Shown: positions 22,753 through 31,052 of the stretch, piece by piece
How positions within the stretch are numbered: position 1 is the first letter of the stretch
Layout: every line of letters begins with the position of its first letter
NCBI GenBank assembly: GCA_036396755.1
Contig: DASWKG010000024.1
Location: 1-46,539 of the forward strand
Length of the DNA: 46,539 nucleotides
Direction: 5' to 3'
Origin: DASWKG01 sp036396755
Lineage (GTDB): Bacteria > Actinomycetota > UBA4738 > CALAEC01
Notes under the pieces: generated by a model
Told to the model about the DNA's origin: nothing
The model's input: only the letters and a program-made list of their open reading frames with translations
Databases searched by the model: none
Translations under genes and position numbers: made by a program

Positions 22753-23762
22753 TGGGACGCAAGGGCAAGCGCAGGCGCAGGACCAAGCCGGCCGCGACGG
22801 TCTCCACCCGACCGCCGAGCCAGCTCGAGCCACTCGAGCAGGAGACCCCGGCGGCCGAGGAGCGATCGAACGTTCCCGCGGTCCCGACCTCGCGGAGCGA
22901 GCCGGCGGCCGAGGGCCGGCCTCGCGGCCTCTTCGGCCGGGCCCTCGGGCCCGAGTCCCCCTACCCGCCGCTCGGGGTCTCGATGGCGCGCGGCCTGCGC
23001 CCGGTCGCCGCGTCGCCGCTGATCCTGGGCGCCACGTTCCTCTACCTGCTCGCCGTCTGGGGCTTCTTCGCGGCCGCCGGCGCCGAGCCGCCGACCGGCC
23101 TGCTGGCCATCCTGACCGCGCTGCCCCCGGTGCCGAGCCTCTTCGATTCGCTGGTGCTCCTGCAGGAGACGTCGGGGGCCGTCGCGTCGCTCGTGCTCGT
23201 CCTCGGAGTGACCATCGTGCGGGCCCTCGCGCTGGGCGCCATCGTGCCGCTCGTGGTGCAGGCGGTTGGGGAAGGAGCGGTCCGCCCCCGGGAGGCGCTG
23301 CGGGGCTACCTCCGGCGGGTCCTCAGCCTCGTCGGCATCCTCTCGCTCGAGGTGGCGCTGGCGCTCCTCGTCTTCGTGCTGGTGCAGGGCTTCCTCGGGA
23401 GCCAGCTCGCGATCTTCATCGTGTGGCTCTTCGGGCTGCAATTCCTGGGGATGGCGCCGATCGTGATGGTGGCCGAGGGCGCGCCTTCGGCCGACTCGCT
23501 GCGCCGGTCGGCCCGTGCGGCCCGGGTCCCGGGCATGCGGCACTTCACGCTGATCATCATCTACTTCTTCCTCCTGCAGATCGTGACGGCCGCGCAGGGG
23601 GGTGCCCCGTTCGTGGCCACGCCCACGATCCCCACGTGGGGCTTCGCCCTGTTCGTCTCGTTCGTGCACGTGGCGGTGCTGGGGGCGCTGGCCTACCGGT
23701 GGCTGGCCGTTCGGGAGCAGATCCCCTCGGGGCCGGTCAAGCGCGAACGCACCCCGCGGTAG
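22752..23762 (+). CDS. Multi-spanning membrane protein, unknown function
   Basis: 336 aa, ATGA-coupled to the propeller gene. Residues 1-~75 are a cytoplasmic tail, very basic at the start (MGRKGKRRRRTK) and then Pro/Glu-rich. After that about six hydrophobic segments are visible, e.g. SPLILGATFLYLLAVWGFF, VASLVLVLGVTIVRALALG, LEVALALLVFVLVQGFL, IFIVWLFGLQFLGMAPIVM, FTLIIIYFFLLQIV and FALFVSFVHVAVLGALAY. The layout resembles proteins with a repeated membrane core such as DUF975/YesL types, but I cannot assign a family. The tail may contact nucleic acid or lipids. Confidence 0.8.
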   Translation: MGRKGKRRRRTKPAATVSTRPPSQLEPLEQETPAAEERSNVPAVPTSRSEPAAEGRPRGLFGRALGPESPYPPLGVSMARGLRPVAASPLILGATFLYLLAVWGFFAAAGAEPPTGLLAILTALPPVPSLFDSLVLLQETSGAVASLVLVLGVTIVRALALGAIVPLVVQAVGEGAVRPREALRGYLRRVLSLVGILSLEVALALLVFVLVQGFLGSQLAIFIVWLFGLQFLGMAPIVMVAEGAPSADSLRRSARAARVPGMRHFTLIIIYFFLLQIVTAAQGGAPFVATPTIPTWGFALFVSFVHVAVLGALAYRWLAVREQIPSGPVKRERTPR

Positions 23763-23909
23763 GGGGTCCCACCTTTGCTACACTTCGCCCCAGGCCCCCG
23801 ACGAACCACCGGGGGTACTACACACGCGCGCTGACTCGCTCCGCGGTCCCCCAAGGGGGTCGGAGCGGGGGTGAGGCGGGCGGAGGACGAAACCGAGAGG
23901 AGGAAGGTC
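23763..23909 (+). promoter_or_regulatory. rpsB promoter and structured leader
   Basis: 147 bp. An extended -10 (TGC then TACACT, 23779-23784) would give a leader of ~120 nt. The leader contains a hairpin at 23837-23867: outer 7-bp stem CGCTCCG/CGGAGCG, a small asymmetric internal loop, and an inner CCCCC/GGGGG stem with an AA loop. The ribosome-binding site GAGAGGAGG is at 23896-23904. A long structured leader fits autoregulation by S2 as known in other bacteria, but no specific motif is recognised. Confidence 0.5.
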
Positions 23910-24785
23910 ATGCCTGTTGCCACGCGCCGGCAGCTGCTGGAGGCCGGTGTTCACTTCGGACACCAGACCCGCCGCTGGAACCCCAAGATGCGCCGGTTCA
24001 TCTTCGGTGAGCGCAGCGGCATCTACATCGTCGACCTCGAGAAGACGCTGCTCGGGATCCAGCGGGCCTACGACTTCGTGCGCGACCTCGCCGCCCGAGG
24101 CGGGAGCGTCCTGTTCGTGGGCACCAAGAAGCAGGCTCAGGAAGTCGTCGCCGAGCACGCCTCCCGGGTCGGGATGCCCTACGTCAACACCCGCTGGCTG
24201 GGCGGGATGCTCACCAACTTCCAGACCATCCACGGGCGGCTCAAGCGGCTCCAGGAGCTGCGCAGCATGGAGGACTCGGGCGCGTTCGACCTGCTCCCGA
24301 AGAAGGAGGTCCTCAAGCTCCGCCACGAGAAGGAGAAGCTCGAGCGCAACATGGGCGGCATCCAGGACATGGACGGCCGGCCCGACGCGGTGCTGATCAT
24401 CGACACCCTGAAGGAGCACATCGCCGTCACCGAGGCGAACAAGCTGGGGATCCCGATCATCGCGATCGTCGACACCAACTGCGACCCCGACGAGGTCGAC
24501 TTCGTGATCCCGGGGAACGACGACGCGATCCGCGCCGTGTCGCTCGTCGCGTCGGTCATCGCCGACGCGGTCGAGGAGGGGCGCCAGATCGGGGCGAAGG
24601 AGAAGGTCGACAAGGTGGCGAACCGGGGCCGGAAGGCCCCGGAGAGCGAGCAGCCGGTGGCGGCCGATCCCGTGGCGGCCGATCCCGTGGCAACCACGCT
24701 GGAAGCCCCTGCGGCGACCGAGCCTGCGCCCGCCGGGAACGGCGGAGCCGGCCCGGCAAGCACGACCGAGACGAAGGAATCGTGA
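23910..24785 (+). CDS. rpsB: 30S ribosomal protein S2 with Ala/Pro-rich tail
   Basis: 291 aa from ATG 23910; an in-frame start 39 bp upstream is rejected because MPVATRRQLLEAGVHFGHQTRRWNPKM is the canonical N-terminus and has the ribosome-binding site. S2 signatures include FVGTKKQAQEVV, NTRWLGGMLTNFQTI and DTNCDPDEVDFVIPGNDDAIRA. Residues ~225-291 form an extension with two 15-bp repeat units (24657-24686, giving VAADP twice) and an Ala/Pro/Thr/Glu-rich end. rpsB-tsf-pyrH-frr is the usual order. Confidence 0.97.
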   Translation: MPVATRRQLLEAGVHFGHQTRRWNPKMRRFIFGERSGIYIVDLEKTLLGIQRAYDFVRDLAARGGSVLFVGTKKQAQEVVAEHASRVGMPYVNTRWLGGMLTNFQTIHGRLKRLQELRSMEDSGAFDLLPKKEVLKLRHEKEKLERNMGGIQDMDGRPDAVLIIDTLKEHIAVTEANKLGIPIIAIVDTNCDPDEVDFVIPGNDDAIRAVSLVASVIADAVEEGRQIGAKEKVDKVANRGRKAPESEQPVAADPVAADPVATTLEAPAATEPAPAGNGGAGPASTTETKES

Positions 24786-24810
24786 CCGACGGTATGGGAG
24801 AATCGCCGAG

Positions 24811-25413
24811 ATGGAGATAACGCCTGAGATGGTGAAGCGGCTCCGGGAGATGTCCGGGGCCGGCATGATGGACTGCAAGCGAGCCCTCACGGAAGCCGAG
24901 GGCGACCTGACGCGCGCCCAGGAGATCCTCCGCACGAAGGGCCTCGCGGCCGCGAAGAAGCGCGCCGACCGCGTCGCCCGCCAGGGGGTCGTCGACGCTT
25001 ACATCCATATGAAGGGCACCCTCGGCGTCCTCGTCGAGGTCAACTGCGAGACCGACTTCGTCGCCAACACCGACGACTTCCGTGCGCTCGCCCGCGACCT
25101 CGCGATGCACGTCGCGGCCGCCGATCCTCGGTGGATCACCCGCGAGGAGGTCCCCGACGACGTCGTGGCCGGCGAGCGCAAGGTGTTCGCGGAGCAGGCC
25201 CGGGAGCAGGGCAAGCCCGACGACATCGTGCCCAAGATCGTCGAGGGCAAGCTCGAGGCCTTCTACAAGGACAACTGCCTGCTCGAGCAGGCGTTCGTCA
25301 AGGACGACTCGCGGGCGGTCGGCGACCTCGTCGCCGAGACGTCGGCGAAGGTGGGGGAGAAGATCGAGGTGCGCCGCTTCGCGCGGTTCCGCCTCGGTGA
25401 AGAGACAACCTGA
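24811..25413 (+). CDS. tsf: Elongation factor Ts (short form)
   Basis: 200 aa. EF-Ts is the nucleotide exchange factor of EF-Tu. The N-terminal UBA-like region (MVKRLREMSGAGMMDCKRAL) and the signature VEVNCETDFVANTDDF are clear, as is the C-terminal VDxxL-type region IEVRRFARFRLGE. The length is that of the single-subdomain form found in Thermus, cyanobacteria and some deep-branching actinobacteria; Mycobacterium and Streptomyces proteins are ~70 residues longer. This argues against those orders. A GGGAG sequence 10 nt before ATG may be the ribosome-binding site. Confidence 0.96.
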   Translation: MEITPEMVKRLREMSGAGMMDCKRALTEAEGDLTRAQEILRTKGLAAAKKRADRVARQGVVDAYIHMKGTLGVLVEVNCETDFVANTDDFRALARDLAMHVAAADPRWITREEVPDDVVAGERKVFAEQAREQGKPDDIVPKIVEGKLEAFYKDNCLLEQAFVKDDSRAVGDLVAETSAKVGEKIEVRRFARFRLGEETT

Positions 25414-25468
25414 TCCGGGAGGGGGCTTGGCGAGAGGCGAGATCAGCCCGGCGCCGGAGGTCGCGGAG

Positions 25469-26200
25469 ATGGACATGAAGCACCCGGCCTACGATCGCGT
25501 TCTCCTCAAGCTTTCCGGCGACGCCTTCGCCCCCCAGGACGGTGTCTTCGGCATCTCGGGCGAGTCGGTCGACCTCCTCGCGCGGCAGCTCGCCGACGTC
25601 ATGACGCTCGGCGTGCAGACCGCGGTCGTGGTCGGCGGCGGCAACATCTTCCGCGGGCGGCAGGCCCCGGGGATGGACCGCGCGCGCGCCGACTACATGG
25701 GGATGCTCTCCACGGTGATCAACGCGCTGGCCCTGCAGGACGGTCTCGAGCGCCTGGGGATCCCGACGCGCGTGCAGACCGCGATCGAGATGGCGCAGGT
25801 CGCCGAGCCGTACATCCCGCGGCGCGCGATCCGACACCTCGAGAAGGGTCGGGTCGTCGTGTTCGCCGCCGGGATCGGCCAGCCGTTCTTCTCCACCGAC
25901 ACCACGGCCGCGCAGCGCGCGCTCGAGATCCGCGCCGACGTGATCCTCAAGGGCACGCGCGTCGACGGCGTCTACGACTCCGACCCCCATCTCAACCCCG
26001 ACGCGAAGCGATTCGAGGAGCTCGAGTACATCGAGGTGCTCCAGCGCGGGCTCGAGGTGATGGACGCCACCGCCATCTCGCTGTGCATGACGAACCGGCT
26101 CCCCATCATCGTGTTCGACTTCCGGGTCGAGGGGAACATCAAGCGCGCGGTCAGCGGCGAGCCGATCGGGACGCTCGTGCATCCGGGGGTGGGGCAGTGA
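25469..26200 (+). CDS. pyrH: UMP kinase
   Basis: 243 aa from ATG 25469, with GGAGG 8 nt upstream. A second ATG is at 25475 and a TTG near 25427 is also possible. The enzyme phosphorylates UMP to UDP and is hexameric. Signatures of the amino-acid-kinase fold: RVLLKLSGDAF, VVVGGGNIFRGRQAP, MGMLSTVINALALQDGLE, AAGIGQPFFSTDTTAAQRALEI and LKGTRVDGVYDSDP. The stop overlaps the frr GTG. Confidence 0.96.
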   Translation: MDMKHPAYDRVLLKLSGDAFAPQDGVFGISGESVDLLARQLADVMTLGVQTAVVVGGGNIFRGRQAPGMDRARADYMGMLSTVINALALQDGLERLGIPTRVQTAIEMAQVAEPYIPRRAIRHLEKGRVVVFAAGIGQPFFSTDTTAAQRALEIRADVILKGTRVDGVYDSDPHLNPDAKRFEELEYIEVLQRGLEVMDATAISLCMTNRLPIIVFDFRVEGNIKRAVSGEPIGTLVHPGVGQ

Positions 26201-26757
26201 CCGCCGCCAGCGCCCTCAAGGACGCCGAGCACAAGATGCAGCGCGCGCTCGAGGTCTCGCGCGACGAGCTCGCCACCATCCGCACCGGGCGGGCCAGCCC
26301 CGCGATCCTCAACCGCATCGTGGTGGAGTACTACGGCACGCAGACGCCGCTCAACCAGCTCGCCTCGATGTCGGTCCCCGAGCCGCGCCTGCTCATGCTC
26401 CAGCCGTTCGACCCGGGATCCATCCCCGCGATCGAGAAGGCGATCATGCAGTCGGACCTCGGGATCACGCCGGGGAACGACGGCCGGGTGATCCGCCTGA
26501 CCTTTCCCCAGCTCACCGAGGAGCGCCGCAAGGAGCTCATCCGTGTCGTCAAGGAGCGGGCCGAGGAGGGCCGAGTGGCGGTTCGGAACGTGCGTCGGCA
26601 CATCAAGGAAGAGCTCGAGCGCCTGCAGAAGGACGGCGAGATCTCCGAGGACGATCTCGTGCGCTCGGAGAAGGAGCTCCAGCACCTCACCGACCGATTC
26701 GTCGGCGAGATCGACGAGGCCCTCTCCCACAAGGAGAAGGAGCTGATGGAGGTCTGA
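26197..26757 (+). CDS. frr: Ribosome recycling factor
   Basis: 186 aa, the family length. The start is the GTG overlapping the pyrH stop. RRF splits post-termination ribosomes with EF-G. Signatures: LATIRTGRASPAILNRIVVEYYG, PLNQLASMSVPEPRLLML, AIMQSDLGITPGNDGRVIRL and PQLTEERRKELI. The stop shares its last base with the ATG of cdsA. Confidence 0.97.
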   Translation: MTAASALKDAEHKMQRALEVSRDELATIRTGRASPAILNRIVVEYYGTQTPLNQLASMSVPEPRLLMLQPFDPGSIPAIEKAIMQSDLGITPGNDGRVIRLTFPQLTEERRKELIRVVKERAEEGRVAVRNVRRHIKEELERLQKDGEISEDDLVRSEKELQHLTDRFVGEIDEALSHKEKELMEV

Positions 26758-28535
26758 TGCCCGAAGACGAGCGCGACGACCACGGCATCGACGACCTCTT
26801 CGGCGATCTCGACGAGTTCTTTGCCCCCCTCGACGAGGGGGAGTGGAGCGAGGAGGGCGAGGGCGCGGCAGCGCCCGCCGACCCGGCCGTCGAGCAGGTC
26901 GAGGAGTTCGCCCCGAAGATCGATATCCCGGAAGAGGGGGAGCTCCTCGCCGGGCTGCCGGCTGAGGAAGAGGCCGAGGAGGACGAGGCTGAGGACGAGC
27001 CGGCCGACGGTGACGACGAGCTCTCCGACGAGGAGGTCGAGCTCGACGAGGAGCTCGACGAGGCCGACGAGCCCGTGGAGGTGGCCGCGGCATCCCTCGA
27101 GGAGAGCGCGGTCGCGATCGGCCCCGAAGGAGGGCTCGAGACGACCGCGGAGATGTCGGGCGAGGAATGGGAGCGGCTCCGCGAGGCGCTCCGGGACGAG
27201 GAGGGCCCTGAGGCCACGGACCCGCCCGTCCCCGCGCCTCCCGCCGATGCGCCCGAGCTGACCGTCGACGACCTCCGGGCCGCCCCGCCGGCCTATTCCG
27301 AGCTTCCCGCCGAGGACGAGGGCGCCGAGCCCGCCCTCATCGACGAGGACGACGAGGAGCTGCGGGACCTCGAGGACCTCGAGGACATCGAGCCGGCGGC
27401 TCCGCCGGCGGACGAGGCCGACCTCGAGGACGAGGAGGACGGCGTCCTCGCGGGGCCCGAGGTCGTGATCGGTGAGGACGAGGTCGAGGAGGTCCCCGCG
27501 TCGGAGGAGAGCGTCGAGGCCGCCGCCGAGCACTTCGCCTCCGGTCTTCGCGACACCCCCGAGGAGGTCGAGCGCGACCTGCTTTCGGATCTCGGCGGCA
27601 CCCAAGAGGAGCCGGTCGAGCCGCTCGGGCACGCCCCTTCCTGGCAGGAGCCCGCAGCCTATGCCGTCGCCGAGGAGGAGGAGGCGACGGCGGCGCAGGC
27701 GGCCGCCGGGGGGCGCAACATGCCGGCGGCGCTCGCGTCGGGGGTCATATTGGGGGGGCTGGTGCTCCTCTTGCTTGCGGTTGGCAAGGTGCCGTTCCTC
27801 GTGCTCGCCGTCGCGGTCGTCCTGCTCGGCCAGGGCGAGCTGTACGCGGTGATGAAGTCCCGCGGGTTCCAGCCCGCGACGGCGCTCGGGTTAGTTGCGG
27901 GCGCCTTCGTGATGATCGGTGCGTACGTCAAGGGCGACTCGGGGCAGGGCGAGGCGGCGATGCTCTTCGGGGTCGTGCTCGCGATGATGCTCTCGCCGTT
28001 CTGGTACGCGGCCGCGCCGCCGAAGTCGAGGCGAGGGCTGGTGGCGAACATCGCGGCGACGATCATCGGCGTCGTCTACGTGCCCTTCATGGTGTCGTTC
28101 GCGCTCCTGCTCCTTGCGGTGCCCGGGGACCTGGGCCGCAACCTGCTCCTGACCGTCCTCGGGCTCACCGTTCTCTACGACGTCTGCGCCTATGCGATCG
28201 GCTCGCTGTGGGGGAACCGCCCGCTCGCACCGAGCATCAGCCCGAACAAGTCCTGGGAGGGGGCGATCGGGGCGACCCTGATCGTGCTGCTGGTCGGGCT
28301 CGTGATCGTGCCCTCGATCGACGACATCTTCACGCCGGCTCGGGCCGCCGGCCTCTCGCTGATCATCGCGATCGCGGCTCCCCTGGGCGACCTGGCCGAG
28401 TCGGCGTTCAAGCGCGACCTCCGCGTGAAGGACATGAGCAGCCTGCTTCCCGGGCACGGAGGGGTGCTCGATCGGATCGACGCCATCCTCTTTACCGCCC
28501 CCGCGGCGTATTACTTCGTGAGGTTGTTCTTCTAG
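26757..28535 (+). CDS. cdsA: Phosphatidate cytidylyltransferase with ~317-residue acidic N-terminal extension
   Basis: 592 aa, about twice the family length. The C-terminal part (~318-592) is CdsA: about eight hydrophobic spans, then SISPNKSWEGAIGA and the signature APLGDLAESAFKRD...VKDMSSLLPGHGGVLDR, with conserved Asp/Lys residues. CdsA makes CDP-diacylglycerol, the precursor of all phospholipid head groups, in the membrane. Residues 1-~317 are very rich in Glu and Asp with Ala/Pro, have no signal peptide and are probably disordered and cytoplasmic. The frame is continuous and the ATG is ATGA-coupled to frr, so the extension looks genuine. No internal start with a good ribosome-binding site is obvious before the first span. 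Confidence 0.93.
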   Translation: MPEDERDDHGIDDLFGDLDEFFAPLDEGEWSEEGEGAAAPADPAVEQVEEFAPKIDIPEEGELLAGLPAEEEAEEDEAEDEPADGDDELSDEEVELDEELDEADEPVEVAAASLEESAVAIGPEGGLETTAEMSGEEWERLREALRDEEGPEATDPPVPAPPADAPELTVDDLRAAPPAYSELPAEDEGAEPALIDEDDEELRDLEDLEDIEPAAPPADEADLEDEEDGVLAGPEVVIGEDEVEEVPASEESVEAAAEHFASGLRDTPEEVERDLLSDLGGTQEEPVEPLGHAPSWQEPAAYAVAEEEEATAAQAAAGGRNMPAALASGVILGGLVLLLLAVGKVPFLVLAVAVVLLGQGELYAVMKSRGFQPATALGLVAGAFVMIGAYVKGDSGQGEAAMLFGVVLAMMLSPFWYAAAPPKSRRGLVANIAATIIGVVYVPFMVSFALLLLAVPGDLGRNLLLTVLGLTVLYDVCAYAIGSLWGNRPLAPSISPNKSWEGAIGATLIVLLVGLVIVPSIDDIFTPARAAGLSLIIAIAAPLGDLAESAFKRDLRVKDMSSLLPGHGGVLDRIDAILFTAPAAYYFVRLFF

Positions 28536-28541
28536 GCCTCT

Positions 28542-28570
28542 CTGACTTTCCGAAGCCGAGCGGGTACTCT
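28542..28570 (+). promoter_or_regulatory. dxr promoter (-35 and -10)
   Basis: CTGACT at 28542-28547, a 17-bp spacer and TACTCT at 28565-28570; the -10 ends 7 nt before the ATG. This is the clearest two-box promoter in the window and again suggests a leaderless transcript, although GGAG in the gap could serve as a very close ribosome-binding site. Confidence 0.6.
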
Positions 28571-28577
28571 GGAGACG

Positions 28578-29732
28578 ATGCGCAGGGTCATCATCCTCGG
28601 GTCCACCGGGTCCGTCGGGACCCAGGCTCTCGACGTCGTCCGCCGGAACCCCGATCGCTTCGAGGTCGTGGGCCTCGCCGCGGGCGCCAGCCACGAGCTC
28701 TTGATCGGCCAGGTCCGGGAGTTCATGCCGCCCGTCGTGGCGGTGAGCGACGAGAACGCGGCCGTCGAGCTGAAGGCGGGGCTCGAGGGCCTGAAGAGCG
28801 TCGAGGTCCTCGTCGGGCCCGACGCTGCCGAGCAGCTCGCTCGCGACTCCGACGCCGAGCTGGCGATCAACGCGATGGTCGGCTCCGTGGGCCTGGCGCC
28901 CACGCTCGCGGCCCTGCAGTCGGGGAAGACGCTCGCCCTCGCCAACAAGGAGAGCCTCGTGGTGGGCGGCGAGCTGGTCATGGACCTCGTGAAGGGCGAG
29001 CCGGAGCGGCTGGTCCCCGTCGACTCCGAGCACTCCGCGCTCGCGCAGTGCCTGCGCGGGGAGCGCCGTGAGGACCTCCGCCGGGTCATCATCACCGCCT
29101 CGGGCGGACCGTTCCGCGGATGGTCGCGCGACGACCTCTCCCGCGCCTCGGTCAAGGAGGCGCTGGCCCACCCGACCTGGAGGATGGGCCCCAAGATCAC
29201 GATCGACTCCGCCACGCTCATGAACAAGGGGCTCGAGGTCATCGAGGCGCACTACCTGTTCGGCCTCGAGTACTCCGAGATCGACATCGTCGTGCACCCC
29301 GAGAGCATCGTCCACGGCATCGCCGAGTACCGGGACGGCAGCATGGTCGCCCAGATGGCGGTGCCCGACATGCGCCTCCCGATCCAGCTCGCGCTCGGTT
29401 TCCCCGAGCGGCTTCCTCGGGGCATCCAGCCCCTCGACCTCGCGGCGATGGGCCAGCTCACCTTCGAGGAGCTCGACCGCGAGGCGTTCCCCACGATCGA
29501 CCTCGCCTACCGGGTGGGGCGCGGGGGCGCGACCTTCCCCGCGGTGCTCAACGCCGCGAACGAGGTGGCGGTGTGGGCGTTCCTCGACGGCAAGATCCCG
29601 CTCACCGGCATCGCCGGCGTCGTCGAGCAGGTCGTGGATCAGCACGAGCCGGCCTCCGTGGTCTCGGTCGTGAGCCTCGAGCGCGCCGACACGTGGGCGC
29701 GGCAGCGCGCCGCTGAGATCATCGAGCTCTAG
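28578..29732 (+). CDS. dxr: 1-deoxy-D-xylulose 5-phosphate reductoisomerase
   Basis: 384 aa. The enzyme converts DXP to MEP with NADPH, the committed step of the MEP isoprenoid pathway. NADPH site GSTGSVGTQ at residues 8-16, substrate and metal residues in LANKESLVVGGELV, VDSEHSALAQCL, ITASGGPFRGW, GPKITIDSATLMNKGLEVIEAHYLF and VHPESIVHGIAEYRDGS. It forms a cluster with rseP and ispG (the latter in the same pathway), as in mycobacteria. Confidence 0.97.
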   Translation: MRRVIILGSTGSVGTQALDVVRRNPDRFEVVGLAAGASHELLIGQVREFMPPVVAVSDENAAVELKAGLEGLKSVEVLVGPDAAEQLARDSDAELAINAMVGSVGLAPTLAALQSGKTLALANKESLVVGGELVMDLVKGEPERLVPVDSEHSALAQCLRGERREDLRRVIITASGGPFRGWSRDDLSRASVKEALAHPTWRMGPKITIDSATLMNKGLEVIEAHYLFGLEYSEIDIVVHPESIVHGIAEYRDGSMVAQMAVPDMRLPIQLALGFPERLPRGIQPLDLAAMGQLTFEELDREAFPTIDLAYRVGRGGATFPAVLNAANEVAVWAFLDGKIPLTGIAGVVEQVVDQHEPASVVSVVSLERADTWARQRAAEIIEL

Positions 29733-29736
29733 CTCG

Positions 29737-30948
29737 ATGCGCGGGCTCCTCTGGGTCCTCGGGGGGCTCGCCGCACTCGCCGGGTTCAACTACCTGGTCG
29801 TCCTTGCGTTGCCCGCGGGTGCCGAGGGCATCTTCCTGTTCGTCGAGGCGCTCCTCGGGATGATCCTCCTCCACGAGGCCGGGCACTTCTCCTTCGCGAA
29901 GCTCTTCGGCATCAAGGTCGAGGAGTTCTTCGTCGGCTTCGGCCCGCGCCTGTGGTCGGTCCGCCGCGGCGAGACCGAGTACGGGGTCAAGGCGCTGCCG
30001 CTCGGCGGCTACGTGCGCATCGCGGGGATGAACCCGCTCGAGGAGCCGGCGCCCGAGGACCGCCCGCGCACCTTCGGCGCGAAGCCCGCGTGGCAGCGCG
30101 CGATCGTGCTCGTGGCCGGCTCGGCGAGCCACTTCCTGCTCGCCATCATCTTCCTCGCGATCTTCTTCATGGCGGTGGGTCTGCCCGTGTACGGGGGACC
30201 GCCGCTCGTCGGGCGCGTCGAGACGACCCTCGGCGGCGAGCCCTCGCCGGCCGCCGAGGCCGGGCTGCGCGCCGGCGACCGCATCCTGGGGGTCGACGGG
30301 ATGGAGGTTGGGAGCAGCGACGAGCTCATCACGTACACCCGCGACCACGTCGGCGAGGAGATCGAGCTGCTCGTCGAGCGAGGGGGCGAGCGGATCACGA
30401 TCAGGGTGACCCCGGTCCTCTCCGAGATCGACGGCGTCGAGGCCGGGCGGCTCGGGGTCCTGCTCTCCGAGGAGATCATCGCGCGCGAGCGCTCGAACCC
30501 GTTCGTGGCCGTGGGGAAGGCGGCGCGAACGACCGTCACGATGACCCGGCTGTCGTTCGTGGCCCTCGGGTCGGCGTTCAGCCCCAGCGGCATCGCGCGC
30601 ATCGGGCGCCAGGTCGTCGGCGACGAGGATCGCGGGCTCCAGGACCCCGCCGGGATCGTCGGCGCCGGGCGCCTCGCCGGCCAGGCCGCCTCGTCGGGGA
30701 ACCTCGGGACGCTGCTCCTCTTGCTCGCCGGGCTCAACGTCTTCGTCGGCATCTTCAACATCCTTCCCCTCCCGCCCCTCGACGGTGGCCACCTCGCCGT
30801 CGTGGTGTGGGAGAAGCTCACCGGCCGGAAGGTCGACATGCGCAAGCTCCTGCCCGTCACCGCGGTCGTCGCCGGGCTCCTCATCCTGCTCACGCTCTCG
30901 CTCACGTACCTGGACCTCGTCGACCCCATCCCCGACCCCTTCCGGTAG
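29737..30948 (+). CDS. rseP: Site-2 protease, RseP/Rip1 family
   Basis: 403 aa, starting 4 bp after dxr. Zinc site HEAGH (residues 46-50) lies in the first membrane span region and NILPLPPLDGGH (~336-347) supplies the Asp ligand. A PDZ domain lies between (~150-235, with AEAGLRAGDRILGVDGMEV). About four spans are visible. Such proteases cut anti-sigma factors or other single-pass proteins within the membrane; Rip1 is the mycobacterial example at this locus. Substrates here are unknown. Confidence 0.95.
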   Translation: MRGLLWVLGGLAALAGFNYLVVLALPAGAEGIFLFVEALLGMILLHEAGHFSFAKLFGIKVEEFFVGFGPRLWSVRRGETEYGVKALPLGGYVRIAGMNPLEEPAPEDRPRTFGAKPAWQRAIVLVAGSASHFLLAIIFLAIFFMAVGLPVYGGPPLVGRVETTLGGEPSPAAEAGLRAGDRILGVDGMEVGSSDELITYTRDHVGEEIELLVERGGERITIRVTPVLSEIDGVEAGRLGVLLSEEIIARERSNPFVAVGKAARTTVTMTRLSFVALGSAFSPSGIARIGRQVVGDEDRGLQDPAGIVGAGRLAGQAASSGNLGTLLLLLAGLNVFVGIFNILPLPPLDGGHLAVVVWEKLTGRKVDMRKLLPVTAVVAGLLILLTLSLTYLDLVDPIPDPFR

Positions 30949-30962
30949 GCCGCCCCCCTCCC

Positions 30963-31013
30963 CGTTCCGTTGACACTGGGCCTCGGATACCGAGGCTGAG
31001 CGTCAACGGAACG
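30963..31013. terminator. 51-bp near-perfect inverted repeat between rseP and ispG
   Basis: Outer 12-bp arms CGTTCCGTTGAC (30963-30974) and its complement (31002-31013), inner 7-bp arms GCCTCGG (30980-30986) and CCGAGGC (30990-30996), a 3-nt loop ATA, and 5-nt segments between that pair partly. Together this is a ~24-bp stem. No T-run follows on either side, so it may be a non-canonical terminator, an RNA processing site or an operator. Confidence 0.6.
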
Positions 31014-31040
31014 AGAGGAGGCGCTGCTGCCGGGGGTGGC

Positions 31041-31046
31041 TAGACT
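31041..31046 (+). promoter_or_regulatory. Putative -10 of ispG (leaderless)
   Basis: TAGACT, 6 nt before the GTG at 31053, and downstream of the large hairpin. This suggests that ispG is transcribed separately from rseP. Confidence 0.5.
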
Positions 31047-31052
31047 GGTCGC

